Assembly (NCBI GenBank): GCA_037892935.1
Contig: JAYXKI010000009.1
Span: 62,001-126,000 of the forward strand
From: Phlebopus portentosus
Lineage: Eukaryota > Basidiomycota > Agaricomycetes > Boletales > Boletinellaceae
Length of the DNA stretch: 64,000 nt
Direction of reading: 5' to 3'
The notes beneath the pieces were generated by a model. The model was not told the origin of the DNA, ran no database searches, and worked only from the letters and a program-made list of their open reading frames with translations. A program made the translations under genes and the position numbers. Below are positions 44,640 to 56,709 of the stretch, piece after piece; the stretch's first letter is position 1, and every line of letters begins with the position of its first letter.

Positions 44640-47600
44640 ATGCTGACCTCCAGCGAGGCAGGTGACATCGATGAAGTGAGCCATCAGCTGCAAATTAATA
44701 CCAGCTTCCTCTGATATAGTCTAACAGTCCAGACTAGCTGGTGACGAGGGCGAGATTTACCTCCTTCAATGGCTCGCCGACACGGAAAGAGATCTGAAAT
44801 CTGGCACTTCGTCTTCCTGGAAAACATCCCAGGCAATATACGAAACAAAACTTTTGAAAGTCGTATCCGGGGCTTCCCCTTACCCGAATCCTGGTAGACC
44901 CTTCAGGCAAATAGCTTCACGATGTCTCGTGCTGCTATACTCGAAGGGAGAGACGCGCACTTTGTTTGATACGTTGCAAGGTTTATTGAAGGTCGTGGGT
45001 GATATGAAGACTCCAGATATGGATTTCAAAAAAGTGTACGTGTTTTATCTCAGATGAAAGCCTATATATATACCTATCTATGATTTCGTAGTGCCGCGTT
45101 CTATTGCATTGGTGAGCTCATGGCTGCCCTCGGCTCGCAAATCATGTCCCTTATGGTTGAGACGGCTCTATGCTGCCTGAAGAGTTTTCGTTCATCTTCA
45201 AGTGTAGGTCTATCTGCGACTCGAGCTTTACAATGCTGATGCGCTACTAGTCGGTTCTGTTACGTTACCATGCCCTCACTGCACTACGGAAAGCGACCGC
45301 AACGACTGGCAAAGCTGTCCCAGAATCGACTATGAAAGATATCATAAAGCATTCCAGGAATGCACTTTCAGATAAAGCTCTGCCTGTTCAGCGCGCAGCT
45401 GCAGATGTGCGTGCATCCCTATGCACGATTCAAACAGACGTTGACGAATCCCGAATAGATCCTAATCGTTTTATACCCATCAGACGACGGAACCCGCTCC
45501 GTGTCGGACGTCGAATTCATCGTCAGTGCCTGCGTCAAATCTCTCGACCATGTGGACCAGACAACACGGCGTTCGCTCGCACGGCTCGCCGGACACATGC
45601 TCGCATCCACTCAAACAGCACGCGTCCTTCCTCCCCCAGACACCTCTAGGAAAGGCAACAAGAAGGATCAACAGAAGGGCGAGGAGGACGAAGTCGACGT
45701 CGTATCTCCCAGCGCATTAGCCGTTGAGTCGACTGCAAAGCCTATACTCACACCGGCAGAGATGTTCAGCCAACTCTCATTACACTTCAACAAACCTTCC
45801 GCCTCGCGTAAGACTCGGATCGGAATATTCGACTTCTACGCTGCGCTCATCTCCGAGCTCGGGACTAGCTTCATCGAAACCAACTATGCCGTACTGATGA
45901 AGAATTTCTTCACCGAGATCCTTATGGTCGCTCGTCCACCGGGAGCGCGGGACGATTCGGCGCAAATACACAAACTCATCGGGATCATCCTGCGAGACCT
46001 CATTGGCGTGCGTCTACTCACCGAACAAGGTCAAATCGGTGCCATCCAAGAACTTTCGCGTAGTTACCTGAAGAAATGGCCGGCACTAATGCCTGGACAA
46101 GTCGCTCCGGATGCATCTGTTCTCGTCATTGCATTGAAAGAAGTTGCAGGATTAGTGCAACAACTGGGGAATGCTCCTCCACCTGTGCAAGACGCACTTG
46201 CAGATCCACTCGTTACTCTCCTCGGTCACCCCTCCCATGCCACACGCGTTGCAGCCGCTTGGGCACTTCGGAACTTCTGCTTCGCGACACCTCTTCGTAT
46301 ACCCAAGATCGTGTTGAGTGTATTGGAGCTCCTTCAACGCGATATGTCGACTCTCGCCACTCCTGCAGCGCCTTCCGATATTGCCGAGCGAGCAATTGGG
46401 CACGCATACGGTCTCGGGGCACTCTTCGCCGTCATTCCGGATAGACCATTGTATGTATCAGCGGACCTCTGCGCAAAGGTCTTCGATACTGCGACCCAGC
46501 TGCTCCGCCGAGCCGGCGAGCATGATATGCATGTCGCGACGGTGGAAGTCGAAGCAGCTTGGACGACCATTGCAGCCCTCATGGCTCTCGGACCTGCGTT
46601 CGTCCGTGCACATCTTCCCCAACTTCTCGTTCTCTGGAGAAACGCGCTCCCAAAACCAACGACTAAGGATACATCCCCAGGGTCAGGACGAGATTCTGCG
46701 GAATGGGCATTCTTATTGCACGTGCGTGCTTGTGCTCTCTGTGCAGTACGAGCTTTTCTACGACACAATGCGCGTACGCTTGGAACAAGGGATGTAGCTA
46801 GGCGTCTGGCAGGTCTATTAGGTAACGCGCTCGCCCTTGCAAATGCATATGTCTCCTCTCAAGGCTCCTCGGTGCCCATATCTGCCCAGAGCTCGACAGC
46901 CCTTGGTACTATAGATGCCACAAGCGCGCTCGCGTCGGCGCGTGAAGCGCTTCTTCGTCGACGAGTCTATCAGTGCTTCACAGAACTTGGATGTTCTGGC
47001 CTTCCTGAGGCAACACAGACCGCTCTCCTGCAATCCACATCTTCGCTTTTCTCGAGTCCTGAAGGATACCAGGGTTCGGCGCTTCAAGCTGCGATTGCCT
47101 CCGCGGGGAATTTTACGTCCCTGTGGAAGACTACCGATGGATATGCGTATGGTGTCACAACGATTCAGGTTAGGGATGACGGAGATGCTGCACTTGGTGC
47201 AGGTGACCTTCCCGGACAAAGAGATCGACTCAACAGGGACTCCATTGAGGCGAAAATCGACGATCTGGTAAGAGTTCGAGTCAAAACATCACCATATTTT
47301 AACTTCGTTGTTTAGATAACTCAGCCTGTCATCGGCTCTTGCGAGTACGATCCATTGCTTCTCTGTCAGTCTCAGTCCGCTTCCACTGAGACAGAATGGC
47401 CAGAGCCACCTCCACCCGCGACTGCCGTTGTCGACGCAGCTATCGAGCTTTTTGCTGCCCTACTTCCTCTCCAAGACTCTACATCATGTGGGCGCGTCAT
47501 CAACGAAGCGATCGAGTCCACCCGATCGGCAAAGCTCGAGAAGAATGCAGGAAGGAAAGCGGCTGTTGTCGTCAATACGACTGTCGCAATCGCCCTTGCA

Positions 47601-50600
47601 TTACGAACGGCCACAGCTTCTTATGCGAGGGCATGCCGCGAGACTCTAGGTAGCACACAGATCTCGAAGAACCTTTCAACATTCCTAATGGATGCCCTTA
47701 TCAATGGCGACCCGGTTCTTCGACTGGCGGCAAGTGAAGCCCTCGGACGACTAGCAAGTCTGTCGGGAACGAACTTCCTTACATCGCAAGTAAAGACACT
47801 CGTCGACCAAGTCGTCAATAATCGCGATCCCTATGCACGAGCAGGATGTGCACTGGCCTTTGGAGCGATATACACGCATGTTGGTGGACTCGCCGCAGGA
47901 CCTCTTCTCAAGACAACAATCAACGTTCTGATGTCCTTGGGCAACGACCCTCACCCGGTCGTTCACTTCTGGGCGCTCGGCGCGCTCGCCCAGGTAATCA
48001 ACGCAGCGAGTCTTGCATATGCGCCTTTCGTTCCGAGCACGCTTGGGATGCTGTTTAAGCTCTACTTACCCGAGTCTCACGACCCTGATGGAGGGTCGGT
48101 CAGTAACGCGAATCTGAAAGGCTCGCATCCGGTGTATCAGGTTACCTGTCAACTTGTTGATGCGGTCGTCGCGGTTTTGGGACCAGATATCCAAGAGTCT
48201 GAGCGCACGCGCAGATTGATACTAAATCTGGTACACGAACTCGCAAGCGAACCTGATGGTGGTGTATGTGTTGAAGCTATCAAATGTATTCAACATCTCC
48301 TTATGTTCGCTCCGGACGACGTGGATGTCGCCGCGCTTGTGAACGAACTACGTGCACATCTCTCATCCGAGCGTCGACCGCTGAAGTTCGCCGCCATCAA
48401 CGCATTTTACCAACTCGTGCAGCGCGATGCGTTGACGATGTCGAAACTCGGGGGTGACAAACTTGTTGAGGAGCTTTTCGGTATGCTCGACAAAGACGCA
48501 TCCATCGACGGGGTCCGGAACGTCATCACCAGCTGGCTGGAGCAGACCGTGGTATACAACCCCTCGGCATGGATCGATCTGTGCCAGCGCATCATGTCGC
48601 ACACAACTGCTTCACAACAGGCTTCCGACCCGTCTTCAAAAAACGCTCCCGGCGGTCTGGCGGACGACGAAGGGCAGTCCTTAAGTGTCGGCATGGGCCA
48701 AGAATCCTCCGATTCCTCGAAAGGTAACCTCACATCCCGCTGGCGAACACAACTTTTCGCTCTGCAATGTTTGCATAATATATGCACTATCGTGGCACGT
48801 TCTGGGCGGCGGGAACACCTAGACATTCCCTTCGCGAGGAGTCAGCGTATTCCATTGCCTTCTTTGCTTGTATCCCGTGTTCCGGATTTGATCAAGATGG
48901 CATTTACTGCTTCTGCAGCATACGTGACTGAGATTCGCCTTGAAGGACTCGTTTTATTGAGAGATGTCATCGAGGTAACGCTCTGGGCTCATGTATTTGA
49001 CGCAATCATTTTAATTGGTATTCTTCACAAAAGGTCTTTGCGAAATCACCCGATACGGACTATGAAGGCTCACTTCTCCTTGAACAATATCAAGCACCCA
49101 TCACCGCTGCACTGACACCAGCATTTTCGTCTGACTCCACACCGGAGATTCTTGCCTCTGCGGTTCAGGTTTGTGCCGCATTCGTCGGAAGCGGCATCGT
49201 GAAGGATGTCGGTCGCATGGGTCGTATTCTCAAGCTTCTGACCTCCGCACTAGAACAATCAAAAGGTTCGTCTTTTCTTCTCACACTACATATTCAGTAG
49301 TTCAGAATACTCTCAAGAATCCGGGATGCTTTCTCTCGGAGAAGCAGGGGAACTAAGCCCAAATGCATCGGTTATGCTTCGTATCTCTACTCTTTCAGCG
49401 TGGGCCGAGCTGCAAATCGCTAGCGTGGAACAAGGCTACTTGAAAGATGTTGTCGGCCCTTACCGGCAGATACTTGGGTCGCTCTGGGTCGCAGCGCTGC
49501 GAGACTATGCGAGCATTAAGGGTGACTCTGAGGTCCTCCAGGACAGCGGGTCTGCTACGATAGATGCCCCATACGCCAGCCTAGGAAGAGAGGTCTTATT
49601 GCCCGTAAGTCTCATATCAGTCACTGAGTTTCAGAGCTGACATTTTATGTAGTACTATGAGAAGTCCTGGTCGGTTATCATGCACGCGGTCGCGACGGCG
49701 ATGAAACTCGGGGACCCCCACATTCTGGCCTCCATGGACGGTCTTGAGTCAACCGAACCCAACAAACAACTACAGAACTCACGCGAGGAGCCCACAGCGC
49801 TGTTCTTTGCCATCTTCGGTCTGATCTACGAAGCTCTCGCTGCTTCTTCAGCGGATGCAACACCATCTCCCGAGCTACGGCAAAATGCCGTCATTGCTCT
49901 TGAAGCACTCAAGAGCCTCGTCCGACCGGAGTACGCAGGAAAAGCGTTACTCGACTCTGCGATTTTCGACGAATTTACGAGTCTTTGCTACCGTATGGCT
50001 ATGACTGAGTCTGCCTCCGTGCAGACGCATTTGGTAGAAGCAGTTGCAGCTTTTGCAACTTCCCAGAGGGACAATATGCAAAGTGGCGAGAACATGTTTG
50101 TGAAACAGTTCTTGTCCCCTATCGTATCGGTTACTGATTGTATAGCAGTAATGGACAGTCATCCAGTGCCTCCCTTCCAAGTTCGCCTCTGACTCACTGT
50201 TTCCGAATCTGTGCGTATGTTCTCCGGAATTCCATTACGGGGCCAGGAGCTATCCGAACTTGTAAGCTTTCCTTAATTCAATTTCGTTGGCCTAGTTTCT
50301 TTTGATGTTCGCTGTAGTTACTTCGGATTCAGCAACAGACAGAATCAATTTGATTCGCGCTGCGTTCTCTGCGTTCTTGACCGTGGCCGAGACATTTGGA
50401 GCAGGATCCCGAGAGGAGATGCGAACGGTCGCAATTGCTATCTATGCCGGCAAGATCATCTCTTGCATATACCATGATTAAGCAAAACTAATTTGTTTCT
50501 GTTAAAGAACTTTTGAAGGAAGAGAAATCGGACTTGGACATGGCTGGACCAACTCTTCAATCATTGAAAGCTTTGCTTGATAACCCTCCAAGCAAACTTC

Positions 50601-51493
50601 AAGCCGATGCGCTGTCAAGGTATTCACGCCTTGTCCATGGCTTGTTCTCTGCGTGCCTCGTGAATATCGACGAGATGCGGTACGTTTTCAAGCCAGGAAT
50701 ACGCGATAGTCTCTTTGATGAAAGTAATATACAGTGGACGTCAAGGAGCGATCTCGACGATGAAGATCACGAATAACCTCCTAGCTGCAGTTCTCATTCT
50801 TACAGTTGTCCCTCCATATGTCGGGTTCAGTGAGGCTGCTCTAGAATACTGTTGTTCATTGGTATCTCAGAAGCTATTAGAGAAGGAGGTGTGTCGATTC
50901 CGTTTATCGATTCTGCCATCTAATCAACGGCATTCTAGGTATCTCTTACCGCAGCTTATTGTGCAAAGACCATTGTCATGGCAGGTTCTTCAGGAAATGC
51001 GGTACTCAAGTACTGCACAAGATTGCTGTTGCCGGGAATGATTGAGTATATAGCCTCCGTTGCCGCGCTTGCCGACGACACGCCTGCACAAGACAGTCAG
51101 CTAAAGGGGCTCGAAGAAATTTTGAAGGCATTCTCGGCATTCTTCTCGTCCACTCCAGACGAATCCCGTGAGTAATCAATAATTTTTTTTTCACTTGCCT
51201 CGAATTCTTACGTCAACTGCGCAGGCTCGCGGACACTCGGCGTCCTCCTCCCCACCCTTACTCTTCTCTTGGAGCCGTCCAAATTGACTCCTTCAGCAGT
51301 TCATAACGTTGCGATCGCGCAGATTTTAAGCCTTGCGACACAAACTCCAGCAGCGTTCAAGGAAGCTACGAGCAAGATGGATGCAGCGGCGAAGGAGACG
51401 CTTGAGACTTCGGTCCGACAAGCTATTGGTGCTACGGCATCCTCCGTTGGACAGGCGACTGCTAAGCCCCAGATATCCCTCCGGTCATTTTAA
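44640..51493 (+). CDS. HEATR5/Laa1-like AP-1 accessory HEAT-repeat protein
   Basis: Very large HEAT-repeat protein that in yeast (Laa1) and animals (HEATR5) helps AP-1/clathrin work at the trans-Golgi and endosomes. Exon 1 is tiny (44640-44675, MLTSSEAGDIDE) and splices to 44728 (SRLAGDEGEIYLLQWLADTE). Signature blocks include FDFYAALISELGTSFIETNY, ATRVAAAWALRNFCFATPLR, DPYARAGCALAFGAIYTHVG, DPHPVVHFWALGALAQVI and RPLKFAAINAFYQLVQRDAL. More than ten introns are needed (for example 45036-45091, 45407-45458, and one near 47267-47314). It ends at ...PQISLRSF with TAA at 51491-51493. The protein is roughly 2000 residues, as expected for the family. No break was seen in the long exons. Confidence 0.93.
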
Positions 51494-51772
51494 GTGGCTT
51501 GCCCACGTTTCTCTGGAATTGTAAATACGTATCTGTACATAATTCAATGGAACGCAGATTTCTTCAAGGAACATTCAAGGAGAAATATTTCAAATATCAT
51601 GGCAAGGTGCACATTAGTTTACATACACAATACGGATTCGTACTCATACAACTAGAACAGGTACCTGAGATTGCAAAGTTATTTACAGCGTTATTGCGCA
51701 ATAGGTAGGGGCGATGATGCAGGATGGAATGTGTTAAATGCGATCGAACATGTGTCATGAGCGTTCTGATGT

Positions 51773-52388
51773 TTACGCGTTGGAGGTAATATCACCGCGC
51801 AGGTCGACGTAAACCTGGTTCAACGCGAAGACACGGCGGCGATCGGAGAAGCCACGGATGCCCGCCGGTGGGAGCGGAATTGACTGGTCTTCTGCGACTC
51901 TGAAGGAGGAGATGACAATTGTTCAGAGCAGAGTCACATACAAACGTAACGAGACTCACTGGATGTTGAGAGAAGACTGGACAGAATGCTCGACAGCTGC
52001 GTCGCGGATGCGGATACCCTCGACGTATGTCGCGTCATAGAACAAACCGACGACTCCAGATTCCTAGAGAATCAAATCCATCAGTATGTGCAGTTCCTTC
52101 CTCAAGCACATGGGAACCTACCGCAGTGTCCTGCTTGCCCAGCAACGGCGCCTGGAGAGAGTTAAGGACCTTTACAACCGCGCCCTGCTCATCAAAGCGT
52201 TCGCTCTGGAGCGTCTGCTTGTACTGGTCCCTCGTTTGCGGTTCGCCGTTGAAGATGATCTTGACATCCTTCGCTAAGAAGTTGTCAAACGCGCGGCTAA
52301 AATCGTCCGCACTTTTTGCCGTGATGAGGCCAGTGAGATGCTGCTCGGCCCAAGTCTTGAGAGGGGGGAGGACAATGTTTGCTGACAT
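51773..52388 (-). CDS. small NTF2-like (SnoaL-type) protein, copy 1, 165 aa
   Basis: Exons 52388-52122, 52063-51960 and 51899-51773 sum to 498 bases. Start MSANIVLPP; conserved strings WAEQHLTGLITAKSADDF, GVVGLFYDATYVEG, SLNIQ and RRRVFALNQVYVDL. It is a clear paralogue of the gene at 60140-60787. Both introns sit at equivalent places with the same phases (0 and 2). The alpha-plus-beta pattern (two N-terminal helices then curved strands) suits the NTF2-like fold, which is inference. The family appears basidiomycete-restricted; function unknown. It points away from its paralogue, with two tRNA-Ala sequences between them. Confidence 0.8.
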
Positions 52389-53451
52389 TATAGTATAAGA
52401 GTGTGAGTTCGATAAAGTCAATTGTGAATGCTAGGAGTCCCGGGCCCAGGAGACTACGGCTTTCTTTTATACGCCTCCATGGTTCATAAGTCAGCCGTAA
52501 ACGTCGACGGTGTTTCATCCAGGACCGGATTGCACAATCCCCGATCAAAGCGCGGCGCCACGAGCGCAGCACTAAAGGATTACCTGATGTATTCGGTGGA
52601 CCACCGCCGCGATGTGAATTGATCCCAGTTTCGTCAAAATAGATGCAAGTTCTAAATTTAGCTGGAATCCCGACAAGGGTCCGTTTCGTTTCAGTCTTCT
52701 CAGGTGACGATCATTCACTAAGTCGGCCCTCATGAGCCGACGGAGCAGAGGGCGGTTCTAACACATCACTATAGTATAGTCGTGGTTGATGCTTTCTCCT
52801 AGCTCAACAGCTAAACTGGTGCAGGTTCTCCGGGCTCCTAGATGGTACTCGCAAGTAATATTCTTGATTTGTTTCAACGAGGGAAAAAAAGGCCAAACGG
52901 TTGAGAGTGATAGCGTCTTAATTATTGCAAATCTAGTGCATGTATTTGCCAATATAACCGTCTTCTCAACTGAACCAAACTTACTGTAAAGTGCTGGCAT
53001 GGGGGTCATACATAATCTTTCCGAAGCGAGGGTCGAGGACATGCAAGTCTCAGGACCAGTACGCGGACAAATCCAAAGGCTAGGCTTTGTTTGCGGCCGC
53101 CATGACATGAAGAATCTTCAATAGTTCCAACTGCAAAGCAACAAGAAAGTACTACTAGTATTTCGCCTCCATAACTTACACACATTATGAACCTTCTGAT
53201 ACATGACTAACTCCACTGTCTTTCTACAGGTAACAAGATTTGAATATATATAGCTAATGTTACTTAGGAAGATATTGCCAGGACGAGGTCTGGGTGGACA
53301 TCCAAGACAACAGCCGTCCCGAATGCTTTTAGAAGCTTCTGATTGTAACATTTGGTAGCACGGACTTCAATGCACAGTGTTGTTCCTTTTTTGGTTAAAA
53401 ATTAACTGGTTTGCTATCATCAGGTTTATCATGCTTACCTTCAAGGGCTAA
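52389..53451. other. intergenic, left arm of the mirrored block
   Basis: Upstream region of NTF2-like copy 1, up to the MITE. No gene or obvious repeat seen. Its length (1063 bp) is close to the matching distance on the right arm (1135 bp). Confidence 0.45.
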
Positions 53452-54090
53452 TAAGGTAGGGAAAGTATAAACTCGACCAACCGTGACGCGACGCGCTTAC
53501 CCCATTTGGTCATCCACCCTCCCACAACATTTCAACAGAAATACACACAACACAACACCTCAAATGAAAATTCTAACTCCATACATTTGTAGGGGGGATC
53601 CATACCTACATTTTGTTGGTCTTATTTCCTAAAAATATGGCTATTTGAGCTTCCTATTTAAGGAAGAACCCTGACCTTATAAATTTACTCAGAATGTCAT
53701 TTTTGCATGTTTTGGCACATCTTGAAAATTTTCGACCTAGATTTTTGCCGCTTACATATGCAAAATTATTATGTAAAACTTGCATTTGTCATTTATTTGT
53801 CATACATTTGTAATAGCTTTGTCATATTCAAATCAAGTAATTTTACTTGAAAGACCAGAAAAGCATAGAGTAGCTAACCAAAGGCTTCAAACCAGCTCTA
53901 GGAAGCTAATCTACATTTGCAGAGCTTAAAATTCATGAGTCTCAAGGGAAATAAAACAAAAGTCCTGGGTTGGGTCAACCAGACCTCAGATTTTTGCCGC
54001 AGGGTCCTTCCAAATCGGGTTAAATCAGGGTCCATCAGGGTCATCAGTCACATGTGACAGGTTGGTCGAGTTTATACTTTCCCTACCTTA
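53452..54090. mobile_element. MITE-like element with about 29-31 bp terminal inverted repeats
   Basis: The left end reads TAAGGTAGGGAAAGTATAAA continuing to CGACCAACC at 53482. The exact reverse complement stands at 54060-54090. Treating TA as target duplication gives a 29-bp TIR beginning AGGTAGGG. The 639-bp element is AT-rich, has no transposase frame, and contains short internal ATTTGT repeats. TA duplication and size suggest a Tc1/mariner-type non-autonomous element. Confidence 0.85.
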
Positions 54091-54122
54091 GTTGACAATG
54101 TATATTAGATAGATAAGGAGAT

Positions 54123-54207
54123 AGCTGAATGTGCAGGTGGTTTATCACGCTCGCTTAGCATTGAAAATACTTGCGAGAGGGGTCCGGTTCAATTCTGGTT
54201 TAGTCCA
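54123..54207 (+). pseudogene. degenerate tRNA-Ala(AGC)-like sequence
   Basis: It matches the intact tRNA-Ala at 58911-59004 over GTTTATCACGCTCGCTTAGC, the 3' anticodon stem (GCGAG) and most of the T-arm. The acceptor 5' strand is altered, the T-stem has a mismatch (TCCGG against CTGGT), and the intron-like insert is shorter and different. It probably cannot form a normal cloverleaf. It starts 33 bp right of the MITE. Confidence 0.7.
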
Positions 54208-54296
54208 TACGCTGGAAATTTGTTCATTTTTGCCCTTCCTTCAGCCGATGCATTAGAGATTGCAGCTGATCAGATTATGCTGAACACATTCAAGGC

Positions 54297-54322
54297 ATGA
54301 ACGAACGAACGAACGAACGAAC
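54297..54322 (+). repeat. GAAC tetranucleotide microsatellite
   Basis: GAAC is repeated about six times without interruption, ending at ACGCAG. Confidence 0.9.
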
Positions 54323-54679
54323 GCAGCCTTCTTTCTAATAATGGGACAGATTTCTAACGTGAAGTCAACATGCAAGACTACGCCAATGTTACACACATAT
54401 ATATTTGATGGAATTCGTGAGATATGCTGTACAAAGATAAACATCCGTGTATTAGATCTAGGTACCCTGTCAGCCTCGATACATGTGCACTAGCATATCA
54501 TATTGCGTCAACTCGCCGAGCAACACCTGCACGGACGCGCTGATCTTATAACAATAAGGCATACAGTACCAGAGCCGACAAATCCAGAGGACCGCGCCTC
54601 TCGACCTTCCCATTTACCCCGTGTCATCACAACATACGTGTATTGCGGTGAGAATGCCGCCTAGCTTGGAGGGACTTTG

Positions 54680-54711
<32 letters not shown>
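54680..54711 (+). repeat. 32-bp A homopolymer
   Basis: An uninterrupted run of 32 adenines followed by CGGAATAGAATAG. It could be the poly(A) tail of a retroposed sequence or simple slippage. Confidence 0.9.
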
Positions 54712-54712
<1 letters not shown>

Positions 54713-55089
54713 GGAATAGAATAGAATAGATGTCCGTAGATCGACAGTACTAGTATGTGCGCCCACACAGTACACTAGTATTTGGAACAGGGTAGCACAA
54801 AGGAAAGGGGTAAGCAGTTGAAAGACTGCAGAACAACCACACCAGAAACGAATGAATAAACCACCTGAACCCAACTATTACATCAACCAGTCTTCAGCTT
54901 ATTTCGAATTGACTGCCCCATCCGCGACGAGAGGAACCTTCTTTCTCTCGTTCCCGTCCCCAACCATTGAACCAATCGACTGACCGACTAGTACACATGC
55001 AAACACGCACCGAATGTGCATGGCGCAAGACTAATATTCCGGCATCTACGACAGTTCAACGTCGTTGACGGAATGAACAGACACAACCT

Positions 55090-56140
55090 ACACATATATC
55101 CACACACGGCTACAACAGCAGATCAATCGGCTGGTACTAGTACAACTAGTACTCGTAGACAGACTCCGAAGCCCGTCCGAGTCATCCGTTACAGCAACAA
55201 CTCGACCTCCAACATCCGAGCTCTGCAAATCCACTTGTTCAGCCGAATCAAATCAGGTCAGGGAAAAGGTTAGGCGAGACGAGAGAACTGGATGCCCTCC
55301 GAGCCTGAGCCCGGATTGTGCGCAACGTGACCACGAAGATGAAATTTCACTTTGCGCGAACCCGGGGCTCACACGAGCCAATGAGACGCCTCTGGTCTGA
55401 GAAGGGGGTGCTACGTTCTCGACTCGGGAATTTGGATATGCCACCAGTACTGTGTGCATGCATGCATTCAGAATGCATATGCTCCGTAGGAACAAGAACG
55501 GACAGATGAAGCGATGCCACTGGAAGACGCCATTTCACGCACAATGCTGATCAGATGAGAGAAGCTCCTGTGATCACCATACGCGCATGACCAAACTCGA
55601 TCGTGGATGGCCGTCGGCAAAGGATGCATATGGATGGCATATACTGAACACTGAAGTGCGGGCGGCTTCAGATTAATACCTGACAAGTCAAGCCGGCGAA
55701 GAGAAAGTTTACATGTACTCATAAGGAGCAGCATATGTACGTGCGTACGCATACGTCCACATCGCAATCGGGACGAAGAAACATACACATACGCCAATAG
55801 ATCATCGACCAGTAGTAGTACACGCTCATCCTTTCCGTGCAGCAACTCGACGTCCAACCTCAGATCTTCGGACCCGATATCTGCTTGTCCAGCCAGACAA
55901 ACCAGATCGGACATTTACAAGAGCAAATAAAAGGTAAAAAGCCAAGTCAAGCCCTCTCAGCCTGCGCGTGGCCTCTCGTCGACGTCCGTCCCGAAACCGA
56001 CTGGACCCAACGTGACCGCTTGCTTGACTCAGGCCTGTAACGTTCTCGGCTCGGAAACTCGGATATGCCAGTACCCCGTAAGAGGACAGGACAGAAAGGG
56101 GTGAATGAAGTGACGCCATTGGAAGACGTCATTTCATATC
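55090..56140. repeat. diverged tandem duplication of about 0.4 kb
   Basis: Unit 1 (about 55090-55540) and unit 2 (about 55775-56140) share in the same order CAGCAACTCGACSTCCAAC (55192, 55840), TTGTYCAGCC, CAACGTGACC, ACGTTCTCG.CTCGG, GGATATGCCA and TGGAAGACG.CATTTCA (55521, 56120). The copies are diverged but clearly related. Neither encodes a recognisable protein. It may be an old transposon fragment or a tandemly copied intergenic region. Confidence 0.65.
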
Positions 56141-56709
56141 ACCAGTTGCATGAGCATGGAAGGATGCTCATGAAAGGTAGCGCAGACCGCTGGGGCGAAT
56201 AGGACGGACGTGTACCCTCACAGTGAGCATACATACACCACTCAACCAACGCCATTCATTCCCACCCACATCGGAGCAAGCCAGCATGATTTTCGGCCGA
56301 AATGGACAAGAACAAGCCAAGACCCAAGATGAAAGCGACGATCTCGATGCGCACTCAGTACTTACTTGGAACAACCGAGGCACGTTCAAATCTCGACGCC
56401 CACACGGAATCGAAAATCCGTAGCACACCAGACGCACGTTCTACAGCGCCTTTGAGATGAAAAGAACGTCAGAAAGAGATGTAAGAAGCTGATGAGATGG
56501 CGTACCACCCTACAGGGGGGGATGTACTGGAACGCATCGCGTGATCGAAGTAGGTCTAGCAGAGGCGTAGGGAGTACGCGAGATGTTCACGGGATGAGAC
56601 GAGATGAGATGACGACCCTAGATTTATAGCTTGTAGCCATATAGACAAAAGGGAATTGGTTTGCCCCGCCCCGTACGCGTATCGCCCCATTATCAGTGAA
56701 ATTTAAAGA
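56141..56709. other. intergenic, promoter side of the DUF3602 gene
   Basis: No gene seen. It includes a G-run (GGGGGGGATG near 56514) and ends about 10 bp before the first ATG of the DUF3602 gene. Confidence 0.4.

Larger units (their letters stand above)
54208..55080. other. intergenic with microsatellite and long A-run
   Basis: Holds (GAAC)n at 54297-54322, a run of 32 A at 54680-54711 followed by GAATAGAATAGAATAG-type repeats, and otherwise nothing recognised. Confidence 0.5.
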
